DNA of 9,658 bases from Betaproteobacteria bacterium. GTDB taxonomy: Bacteria > Pseudomonadota > Gammaproteobacteria > Burkholderiales > Rhodocyclaceae. The position numbers and the translations under genes are program-made. The notes under the pieces were generated by a model that did not search any database, had not been told where the DNA came from, and saw only the letters and a program-made list of their open reading frames with translations. Of the stretch, positions 1 to 5,301 are shown piece after piece. The number at the start of each line of letters is the position of its first letter. Position 1 is the first letter of the stretch. The stretch covers positions 1-9,658 of the forward strand of contig BNUB01000087.1 of assembly GCA_025997045.1 (NCBI GenBank), read 5' to 3'.

Positions 1-144
1 CGCGGCGGCTGGGGCCGAGATCGCGGGGTTGCCGCCATTGGGGTACTGGCTGGGGTGCTGCGCTTGCTGTAGCGGCGGCTGTGCGGCCTGCAAATTCTCC
101 GAGCCGCCAGAATTGGCTTGTCCTACGCTATGCGTGCTGTGCAT
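1..144 (-). CDS. N-terminus of unrecognised Pro/Gln/Ala-rich protein (partial)
   Basis: Reading leftwards from an ATG at 142-144, 48 codons stay open to the window edge, so the C-terminus is missing. The visible part begins MHSTHSVGQANSGG and then becomes rich in Gln, Pro, Ala and Asn. It has no membrane segment or recognisable domain and is probably a disordered leader for a domain beyond the window. The start is well supported: GGAGAGG lies six bases before the ATG. The gene follows the small HTH gene on the same strand with a 126-base gap, so it is probably an early gene of the integrative element. Position after int and an AlpA-like gene would suit a replication or mobilisation protein, but nothing in these residues shows that. 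Confidence 0.55.
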   Translation of the reverse strand, partial: MHSTHSVGQANSGGSENLQAAQPPLQQAQHPSQYPNGGNPAISAPAAA

Positions 145-157
145 GTTGTTCCTCTCC

Positions 158-185
158 AAAGCCGTCCTGACCCGACGGCTTTTTT
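158..185. promoter_or_regulatory. Hairpin next to a ribosome binding site (terminator-like on the plus strand)
   Basis: AAAGCCGTC (158-166) pairs perfectly with GACGGCTTT (174-182) around a seven-base loop, and a T-run at 180-185 follows on the plus strand. Read rightwards it looks like a short intrinsic terminator, but no plus-strand gene precedes it here. Read leftwards it sits in the leader of the gene starting at 144: the hairpin ends directly before its GGAGAGG site, so it could mask or tune translation. Which strand it acts on cannot be decided from the sequence. Confidence 0.45.
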
Positions 186-270
186 CTTGATGGAGTTATG
201 CAGGGCTTATCGGCGGGTGTGCGGGGTCGGCAAGTTGCGCGGCTGCATTGGGTTTTCGTCGCCATGACCG

Positions 271-516
271 TCAAACTGCTTGTTTGGCGTTCGGCGCATA
301 GGCGCTGGTACTGCGGAAGGACTGCGCCTCGATGAACTCGAAAATCTTGGTGCGCAGGTAGCGGATGGGCGCGGACTTGGTTTGCCCGAGCTTCACAAAC
401 TCAGGGCCTTTGCCTTTGGTGCGCCAGATTTCGAGGGTGTTGGGCTTGATGCCGAGCAGTGCGGCAGCCTCTTCGTTAGTCAGCAGGTCGGGGCTGAGTG
501 CGGAAAGTGTGGTCAT
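271..516 (-). CDS. Small AlpA/excisionase-like helix-turn-helix protein
   Basis: An 81-residue protein with a single MerR/AlpA-type winged HTH at about residues 12-64: LLTNEEAAALLGIKPNTLEI is the helix-turn-helix, and the later IRYLRTKIFEFIEA matches the usual 'wing plus final helix' of HTH_17 proteins. Such proteins act as excisionases (bending the att DNA to direct the integrase to excision) or as activators of int. The ATG at 516 is chosen because GAGGA lies eight bases before it and residues from there match family length. An upstream in-frame TTG at 549 would add 11 residues without a clear binding site. It lies downstream of int on the same strand, the common int/xis pairing of integrative elements. 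Whether it acts as Xis, repressor or activator is inference. Confidence 0.8.
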   Translation of the reverse strand: MTTLSALSPDLLTNEEAAALLGIKPNTLEIWRTKGKGPEFVKLGQTKSAPIRYLRTKIFEFIEAQSFRSTSAYAPNAKQAV

Positions 517-737
517 GGGTGGAGTCCTCAGACTGTCCACCGCGCGCAAATAAAATGGGCAGCGCGATGGGATCGGCCACCTGTTTCCAGATGACTGATA
601 CCCGCCGCCTGCCCATGCAGCGCGTCTTCTCCAGTACGAACCCTTTCGGGTTATCGCGTCACGCTCGAACTGGAAAGCGAGTTAGTTGGCGTTACTATAG
701 CAACACTTTACGCTAAGTGTTTGATATTTTTAACTGT
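517..737 (-). promoter_or_regulatory. Leader and candidate promoter/operator of the HTH gene
   Basis: This gap between the integrase stop and the HTH start has two notable structures. At 702-721 a perfect seven-base inverted repeat, AACACTT and AAGTGTT with a six-base spacer, lies just upstream (on the minus strand) of TATAGT (699-694), a good -10 candidate. The -35 at about 717-723 would be poor (CAAACA or AAACAC), which suits a regulated promoter. The dyad would then sit in the -35/-10 spacer, where a dimeric repressor or activator would bind. Further into the leader, 639-652 forms a minus-strand hairpin of AACCC and GGGTT closed by a GAAA tetraloop. The leader would be about 170 bases. Confidence 0.35.
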
Positions 738-1970
738 TTAGCTTTCTGAACGGTCGTTTAAGGCCACCGCTTGCTGCTCGATCCAGTCGGATATGCGCTG
801 CGTTTCAGGCTTGAGATATTGCAGGTGCGAAGTCTCAAGGTAGTGGCGCGCGGTAACGCCCTTGGGCACATGGTTCGTCAGCAATTCGACCTTGTGCAAG
901 TCGATGCCGCAATTGGCGATGCCGATGGTCGTGAACGTGCGGCGCAGGTCGTGCGGCGTGATCTTCGTGCCCGCTGCCTCGCTGACCTTCTTCATGGTGT
1001 CGCGCGGGTCTTTGATATGCCCAGCCTTGCCCCAGGACGAGAACACGAACGGGCTACCCTTGACCCGCTGGCGCGTGGTCAGCAATTGTACCGCCTGCGT
1101 GGATAGCGGCAGCCATACGGGGTTGCTGTTCTTCGGGTCGGGTATGTGAATCCAGCCTTCCTCAAGGTTGACCCTGTCCCACGTCAGTTCGCTGCACTCG
1201 CCAATCCGCAGGCCGGTGAGCATGAGCAGCATCACGAGGTCGATGCTTGCCAGCGTGTCACGGTTGTAGGCTTGATCGCGGGCATGGGTAAGGAATGACC
1301 ACACCGCGCCGACCTTGCTATCCGGCACGCGGCTGGTGCGGGGCTTGAGCGGCACCCACTTCTTATAGAGCACATCGACGGGGTTATCCGTCAGCACTGG
1401 CGACCCGTCCGGCTCGCGGTATTCGCGGATGGCGTAGTTGAACAGGGCGCGAAGCACCGCCATTGACTGATTCGCCTGCGCGGGGGCTGGCCCATCGCCG
1501 CGCGTGCCTTTGTTCTTGATGTCGTTGAACCGCTTCGTGACCATCTCGCGGTTGATGTCCCTGAGCGGCTTCTTGAGCCATGCCTCAAAGGTTGTGGTCA
1601 CATGGCGTTCAATCTCGGCCTTGCTGCTGTCCTTCAAGGGGCGGTCGCGCTTGTAGGCGTCGGCCACGTCGCGGAGGGTCACGCGCTGGGCTGCTTCCTT
1701 CTTGGCGACGGCGCGAGGGTCGATGCCCATGCGCATGCTGCGCAAGTGCTCGCGGGCAACATCACGGGCTTGATCGACGGTGAAGACCCCATGCGGGCCG
1801 ATGCTGATACGGGGCGAACTGCCGTTGACGCGCCCCTGCACGATGTAGGTGATCTTGCCGGTAGGGGTGACCCGGAGGCCGAACCCCTTGAGCGAGTCGT
1901 CCCAGTGGAACGCCTCTTTGTCAGCGGGCGCGGTGATCTTGTCGATGTAGTTCTTCGTCAGCTTAGGCAT
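738..1970 (-). CDS. Tyrosine-family site-specific integrase
   Basis: A 410-residue integrase of the P4/island type. Residues ~1-90 are the DUF4102-type arm-binding domain (HWDDSLKGFGLRVTP, then SIGPHGVFTVDQAR). About 95-200 is the core-binding SAM-like domain, and 215-400 the catalytic domain. The active site appears complete: R255 in LTGLRIGE, K280 in the beta-hairpin, H340 and R343 in HDLRRTF, H367 in LTNH, and the nucleophile Y377 in ARHYLE. It cuts and rejoins DNA at att sites through a 3'-phosphotyrosine. GAGGCG lies four bases before the ATG. Its 5' end faces a tRNA-Ser fragment 264 bases away, which identifies the probable target. The intact frame and residues suggest a functional enzyme. 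The exact subfamily is not certain. Confidence 0.95.
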   Translation of the reverse strand: MPKLTKNYIDKITAPADKEAFHWDDSLKGFGLRVTPTGKITYIVQGRVNGSSPRISIGPHGVFTVDQARDVAREHLRSMRMGIDPRAVAKKEAAQRVTLRDVADAYKRDRPLKDSSKAEIERHVTTTFEAWLKKPLRDINREMVTKRFNDIKNKGTRGDGPAPAQANQSMAVLRALFNYAIREYREPDGSPVLTDNPVDVLYKKWVPLKPRTSRVPDSKVGAVWSFLTHARDQAYNRDTLASIDLVMLLMLTGLRIGECSELTWDRVNLEEGWIHIPDPKNSNPVWLPLSTQAVQLLTTRQRVKGSPFVFSSWGKAGHIKDPRDTMKKVSEAAGTKITPHDLRRTFTTIGIANCGIDLHKVELLTNHVPKGVTARHYLETSHLQYLKPETQRISDWIEQQAVALNDRSES

Positions 1971-2097
1971 ATAGCGCCTCGCTGACTGGTGCGGTTGTGG
2001 TTACTATCGTCACGTTGGCTTCCTTCGTACTTAAGGGAGTTGACCACGCGGTCGGGACTGTTGGCGCAGTCGCCGGCCGCATCTTTTCAGGCGCTCA

Positions 2098-2222
2098 TAA
2101 GCAGTTCGTAAGCACCAGCGGTAAAGTTACGACAAGTTCCGCAAAACAAAAAGCGAATGCAACCCATTGACCTGTAAAGGTACGTAAGGCTTACAATGGT
2201 TGCTTAAAGCGGGGTAAAGCGG
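2098..2222. repeat. Short direct repeats resembling integrase arm sites
   Basis: Between int and the tRNA fragment are several small direct repeats: TAAGCA at 2098-2103 and 2109-2114 (11 bases apart); GTAAAGTTACG (2121-2131) and GTAAAGGTACG (2174-2184), which differ at one base; and TAAAGCGG at 2205-2212 and 2215-2222 (10 bases apart). Spacing close to one helical turn beside a core site is typical of arm-type binding sites for tyrosine integrases and accessory factors. The assignment is by position and repetition only. This region must also hold the int promoter, which I could not locate convincingly. Confidence 0.45.
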
Positions 2223-2234
2223 TTGACCGGGAAA

Positions 2235-2290
2235 CTTGAAAACCGGCAACGGGCAACCGTTCGTGAGTTCGAATCTCACCGCTTCCGCCA
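2235..2290 (+). tRNA. 3' fragment of tRNA-Ser(UGA); att core, not a functional tRNA
   Basis: The fragment starts at the anticodon loop (CTTGAAA, 2235-2241, anticodon TGA at 2237-2239). It continues through the 3' anticodon stem ACCGG, a variable arm AACGG/CCGTT with GCAA loop, a T arm GTGAG-TTCGAAT-CTCAC (2263-2279), acceptor strand CGCTTCC, discriminator G and encoded CCA (2288-2290). The long variable arm and UGA anticodon mark tRNA-Ser. The five bases before the loop, GGAAA, cannot pair with ACCGG, and no D arm or 5' acceptor strand (GGAAGCG) precedes it, so the 5' half is absent. Identity beginning at the anticodon loop marks the recombination point of an element using this tRNA as attB. 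Confidence 0.85.
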
Positions 2291-2358
2291 GTAAAAACAA
2301 GCATTTACGCTGCATCGACCGGCGTGCGAAGTGCGAGTGAGGCAGTAGGGAATTCAGC

Positions 2359-2416
2359 AGTTCCGCGGCTGAAATAGCCACCCGCAAAATACAGGGTCGT
2401 AAGCAGAATGTAAGCG
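2359..2416. repeat. Arm-like repeats on the far side of the att core
   Basis: TAAGCAG at 2400-2406 and TAAGCG at 2411-2416 repeat with the same 11-base step as the TAAGCA pair at 2098 and 2109. Over 16 positions the two pairs share TAAGCAG, three differing bases, then GTAAGC. AGTTCCGC at 2359-2366 also recurs at 2135-2142, and CCGCAAAA at 2382-2389 recurs at 2140-2147. These shared words on both sides of the core suggest att arms of related origin. They also lie in the leader of the nuclease gene at 2465. No convincing promoter was seen here. Confidence 0.35.
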
Positions 2417-2464
2417 CAATCACAAAAGCCACCTAGGCGAGGCACACGAAGGAACAACGACAAG

Positions 2465-3424
2465 ATGGCAGAGCAGTTTCACTATCCTCCCGAGGTGTTC
2501 AATCTGCTGGTGGATACGATTCCGCTGCTGTGCCGGAGCAAGCAAGATGTCGTTCTGTTCCTCCGAGGCGCAGGGGTTGCACCGGAAGACATCGCTGAGG
2601 TCTCTCGCATCGTTCGCGCCAACCGCGACGCCATCAACAAGTTCGAGATTGTCCGCAACGTGCTCACGAAGGTGAATGTGCGTGGGGATAGCGGGCTACG
2701 TCCTCGCCGCGAAATCATCAAGCGCGTCACCGAGTTCGACAACTTCGACACCTGCTGGGACTCCGACCGGCTCAAGGCCAAAGGGCTTGTGGCCGAGTTG
2801 GGCAAGACGGTCAACGTCAAGGACTCCTTCACGCGCATGAAGCAGGAGCGTGATGCCGAGCGGGAGCAGACGCTCGCCCGTCAACGCGCTGAGCAAGCGG
2901 CAGCGTCTGAGAAGCGCGCTAAGATTGAAGATGTCAGCACGCGACTTTTCTCCCTGTTCGGCATGGACGACAAACCGCAAGAGCGGGGGAAACTGCTCGA
3001 AGCCGTGCTGAACGATCTGTTCAAGGCCTACGGCATTCACGTCCGTGAGGACTTTCGGCGCAAGTCACCCGATACCGGCACCGTCCTTGAACAGATTGAT
3101 GGCGTGATCGAATTGGACGGGGCCATTCATCTGGTGGAGATGAAGTGGCTCAATGCGCCGGTTGGCATCGGCGAGTTCTCCCCACACCTCAGCCGCTTGT
3201 TCATGCGCGCGAACGCGCATGGCATCTTCATTGCGACAAACGGTTACACAGAATCCGTCTTGACCGAGTGCAAGAACGCATTGAACCTCAAGACAATCTT
3301 CTTGTGCTCATTGCAGGAGTTCGTGATGCTGCTTCAACGGCAAGGCGATCTGGTTGCGCTGCTCAAGAAGAAATCGCAAGCAGCTATCATCGACAAGAAC
3401 CCTTACCTTGAGGTTCTTGGCTAA
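2465..3424 (+). CDS. Mrr-like PD-(D/E)xK restriction endonuclease with unknown N-terminal domain
   Basis: A 319-residue protein in three parts. Residues 1-~125 form an unrecognised, mostly helical domain. About 125-157 is a charged, Gln/Arg/Ala-rich coiled coil. Residues 172-290 are an Mrr-cat-type nuclease fold with the full catalytic set: E179 in LLEAVLNDLF, D212 in EQIDGVIE, and E225-x-K227 in LVEMKW after an ELDG turn. Type IV (Mrr) nucleases cut modified or foreign DNA; the target here is unknown. The ATG at 2465 has AAGGA eleven bases upstream, a long spacing, but no better start is seen. The stop is 19 bases before a TIR-like gene on the same strand, so the two are probably cotranscribed. 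An abortive-infection effector is as likely as a classical restriction enzyme. Confidence 0.85.
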   Translation: MAEQFHYPPEVFNLLVDTIPLLCRSKQDVVLFLRGAGVAPEDIAEVSRIVRANRDAINKFEIVRNVLTKVNVRGDSGLRPRREIIKRVTEFDNFDTCWDSDRLKAKGLVAELGKTVNVKDSFTRMKQERDAEREQTLARQRAEQAAASEKRAKIEDVSTRLFSLFGMDDKPQERGKLLEAVLNDLFKAYGIHVREDFRRKSPDTGTVLEQIDGVIELDGAIHLVEMKWLNAPVGIGEFSPHLSRLFMRANAHGIFIATNGYTESVLTECKNALNLKTIFLCSLQEFVMLLQRQGDLVALLKKKSQAAIIDKNPYLEVLG

Positions 3425-3443
3425 CAATGAGAACGGAGTGCCA

Positions 3444-4148
3444 ATGACCCTTGATGAGATTAAGGCCTGCCTGCAAGCGGGTGGCTTCCAGATTGCGAAT
3501 GAGACGGCGCTGACGAGTGGCACGGGCACGCAGCTCCGCTTGCAGAATGGCGCAATTGTCAACAGTTACCACACGGGCAATTTCAACGTTCAGGGCAAGA
3601 ACCAAGATGTCGTGAAGGCATGCCTTGGGGTGCAGCCCGCACAAGCTGCGGCAGCACCCGCACCACAGAATGGCGCTGCTGCCAAACCGATGCTCAGCAA
3701 GGTGTTCGTCGTCTATGGGCACGACGCAGCAGCACGCACTGAGCTTGAAGCAATGCTGCGCCGTTGGAGGCTTGAGCCGCTAATCTTGGACCAACTTCCA
3801 TCGGAGGGGCAGACCATCATCGAGAAGTTGGAAAAGTCTACGGCAGAGGTGAAGTTTGCTGTAGTGCTGGCCACACCTGATGACGAGGGCTACCGCGCTG
3901 GACACGAGGACGAAAAGGCATTCCGTGCTCGTCAAAACGTTGTGATGGAACTTGGCATGATGCTCACGCTGCTCGGTCGCAAGAACGTTGCCATTCTCAT
4001 GAAGCAACAAGACAACATGGAGCGCCCGTCCGATATTCAGGGATTGCTCTATATCCCGTTCAAGGACAACCTGCAAAAGGATGCAGGGCCACTTCTGGCG
4101 AAGGAAATGGCGGCTCAGGGCTATCCGATTTCTTTGGCGAACTTGTAG
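3444..4148 (+). CDS. TIR-like predicted nucleotide-binding protein (PF10137 type) with RNase HIII-like N-terminal module
   Basis: A 234-residue protein. Residues 84-206 carry the PF10137 TIR-like pattern in order: KVFVVYGHD (86-94), LPSEGQTIIEKLEK (118-131), FAVVLATPDDEGY (138-150), RARQNVVMELG (161-171) and PSDIQGLLYIPF (195-206). Relatives act as NAD-degrading effectors in Pycsar and CBASS defence. E169 in MELG is my candidate catalytic Glu. Residues ~28-62 (RLQNGAIVNSYHTGNFNVQG) resemble the N-terminal substrate-binding module of RNase HIII (DUF3378), an inference from the 'TGxxxxQGK' pattern. An Ala/Pro linker (62-82) joins the two. The ATG at 3444 is chosen over an upstream in-frame ATG at 3354 because GGAG lies five bases before it and it avoids overlapping the nuclease gene. 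It is the second gene of a probable two-gene operon. Confidence 0.85.
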   Translation: MTLDEIKACLQAGGFQIANETALTSGTGTQLRLQNGAIVNSYHTGNFNVQGKNQDVVKACLGVQPAQAAAAPAPQNGAAAKPMLSKVFVVYGHDAAARTELEAMLRRWRLEPLILDQLPSEGQTIIEKLEKSTAEVKFAVVLATPDDEGYRAGHEDEKAFRARQNVVMELGMMLTLLGRKNVAILMKQQDNMERPSDIQGLLYIPFKDNLQKDAGPLLAKEMAAQGYPISLANL

Positions 4149-4500
4149 CACGTCTTACGCAGTGCTTATACCCTGCCGCCTGAACCGACCTAACCACAAG
4201 GGAAGCAATCGGTTAGCGGGCAAGCCCGCCAAATTCAGCCTTACCCGTTCCTTGTCCGCAGGCAACGCGCCGCTACAGGCCGCGCGCTGCGCTCGCCAAT
4301 ATCTGAACAATGCCGAAGGTCGTGCCTCGCTGACTCAAGCGTTACAGGCGAGAATGCAGACGTTGCTTGGGCACTGAGAACCGGTCGCGCCAGCAAATCG
4401 GGTTTATCAAGGGGCGGACTCCAGAACTGAAACCTCCCTGGCATAAAAGCCCGTGCGCAAGGCAGTCGCTGGTGCGGCTGCCTTGTTTGCGCTGTTTGTT
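4149..4500. other. Gene-poor spacer between the defence-like pair and sodC
   Basis: No convincing gene is present. Competing small stems occur at 4183-4229: AACCGA with TCGGTT, CTAACC with GGTTAG, and GCGGG-CAAG-CCCGC at 4216-4229. The plus-strand frame ending at 4377 stays open after the TIR-like stop, and its last ~45 codons (from about 4243) look mildly coding-like, but there is no start, binding site or known protein match. It may be the tail of a destroyed gene. I found no second copy of the tRNA-Ser fragment here that would mark the far end of an island. Confidence 0.4.
4458..4485. terminator. Strong hairpin between convergent genes; likely terminator
   Basis: CAAGGCAGTCGC pairs with GCGGCTGCCTTG around a TGGT tetraloop, 12 pairs with a single U-G wobble in the plus-strand RNA. 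In minus-strand RNA the same position is an A-C mismatch, so the fold is better on the plus strand. A T-rich tail (TTTGCGCTGTTTGTTTTATTT) follows to the right. It lies 15 bases past the sodC stop, between convergent transcription units, and could terminate the nuclease/TIR operon and slow sodC transcripts. The U-tract is interrupted, so efficiency is uncertain. Confidence 0.5.
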
Positions 4501-5007
4501 TTATTTGTCGCTTACTACACCACAAGCCACCCGTCCGCCTGCGTTGCCGGTGGGTTGTGTGGTGAAATCATCCGGGGCGGCGTGGACGATCAGGCCACGG
4601 CCGACGATAGTGTTGTCACCGCTCAAGGCGACGCCTTGCACTACGACGGACAGGGTGGCATTGCCGGCGGCGTCGGCTTCAAGCGGGGGCAGATCGCCGA
4701 CATGGTGCGCGTTGTCGTCCGTTTTGCCGTGTGGCTGCTGGGTGGGGTTGAAGTGCCCGCCGGCGCTGGTGGCGTCCGGGGCGCTGCAATCGCCTCTTTC
4801 ATGAATGTGGAAGCCATGTGCGCCGGGGGTCAGGCCGCTGATGTTGGCGACAACTTTGACGCCGTTCGCTTCCGGGGTGAATGTGACGCTGCCTTTGACG
4901 GTATTGCCCTGGGTCGGGGCGACGTCGGCGCGGACTTCCGCGTTGGCGTAGCCGGAAACGGCGCCCAGCAGGGCAAGCATAGAGAGGGAGACAAGGGTTT
5001 TTTTCAT
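4501..5007 (-). CDS. sodC: Periplasmic Cu/Zn superoxide dismutase
   Basis: A 168-residue Cu/Zn superoxide dismutase that converts superoxide to peroxide and oxygen outside the cytoplasm. Residues 1-23 are a Sec signal peptide (KK, hydrophobic core, ANA cleavage site before EV). Copper ligands are H67 and H69 (GFHIHERGDC), the bridging H85 (GGHFNP) and H142 (LIVHAAPDDF). Zinc ligands are H85, H93, H102 and D105 (HHVGDLP). The C74-C162 disulfide and the substrate-guiding R159 (GNAGGRVACG) are all present, so the enzyme should be active. The length is normal for bacterial SodC. The ATG at 5007 has AGGAG six bases upstream. It is divergent from the aminotransferase gene and convergent with the TIR-like operon, and is probably a single-gene unit. 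Confidence 0.97.
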   Translation of the reverse strand: MKKTLVSLSMLALLGAVSGYANAEVRADVAPTQGNTVKGSVTFTPEANGVKVVANISGLTPGAHGFHIHERGDCSAPDATSAGGHFNPTQQPHGKTDDNAHHVGDLPPLEADAAGNATLSVVVQGVALSGDNTIVGRGLIVHAAPDDFTTQPTGNAGGRVACGVVSDK

Positions 5008-5051
5008 GAGATGCTCCTGTGGATAGGGGGTATCACTCCGGCAATTAAGTG

Positions 5052-5092
5052 CTGTTCATGCGCACGAGGCGTGTGGTGCCGGAAATGAACAG
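5052..5092. promoter_or_regulatory. Inverted repeat upstream of sodC
   Basis: CTGTTCAT (5052-5059) and ATGAACAG (5085-5092) are perfect eight-base inverted arms 25 bases apart, with a smaller GCAC/GTGC pairing (5062-5065 with 5076-5079) nested inside. The element lies 45-85 bases before the sodC ATG in the sodC/aminotransferase intergenic region. It could be a leader hairpin of the sodC mRNA or a two-site operator. No known regulator motif was recognised, and the sodC promoter could not be fixed. Confidence 0.4.
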
Positions 5093-5214
5093 ACCATGTT
5101 AGCACCATCAGCCAGCGTGCGAAGTTTTGGGATATAAGGTTGAAGACGGACTGGATGGCATGGATCACCCCGGTGGCGATGGCGTCATCTTGCAGTGGGC
5201 GGTGCGCTTGAAAA

Positions 5215-5243
5215 TTGCTCCACGCCCGGCAGCGGACTAAGAT
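5215..5243 (+). promoter_or_regulatory. Candidate sigma70 promoter for the aminotransferase-hom operon
   Basis: TTGCTC (5215-5220) and TAAGAT (5238-5243) are separated by exactly 17 bases. The -10 matches four of six consensus positions and the -35 has the TTG. Transcription would start near 5250, giving a leader of about 50 bases before the ATG at 5302. Other weak combinations exist in this 294-base gap, so this is only the best of several. Confidence 0.35.
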
Positions 5244-5301
5244 AGCTCCCTTTGGCCGTTCGCTTCACTGGGGTGGGCGGTATACGAAAGGGTGAGATGC
5301 A

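Larger units (their letters stand above)
1..2290. mobile_element. Right-hand end of an integrative element inserted in tRNA-Ser(UGA)
   Basis: The integrase, AlpA-like HTH gene and a further co-directional gene end at a 3'-only tRNA fragment. Integration into the 3' half of a tRNA gene leaves a complete tRNA at one end of the element and a duplicated 3' fragment at the other. The fragment's 3' end points away from int, so the element extends leftwards out of the window and the intact tRNA-Ser should be at its far end. Nothing visible tells whether this is a prophage, an ICE or a smaller island. Confidence 0.7.

Noticed and set aside
476..616. 46-codon minus-strand frame (MGRRRVSVIWKQVADP...) overlapping the HTH start
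   Set aside because: GGAG is about 12 bases before its ATG and the last third overlaps the HTH gene in another frame. There is no known protein match, and length and overlap are easily chance. A leader peptide remains possible but unsupported.
2127..2432. 101-residue minus-strand reading frame containing EAVRFELTNGCPLPVFK
   Set aside because: This stretch is the well-known false protein read antisense through tRNA-Ser. The match to that artefact stops exactly where the tRNA fragment stops (anticodon loop), which supports the att reading, not a gene.
4183..4230. Possible integron attC-like or transposon-end inverted repeats
   Set aside because: ACCTAAC resembles an attC R'' box, but the partner GTTAGCG is not its complement and the arms are too short and close. 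No integron integrase, transposase or target-site duplication was found.
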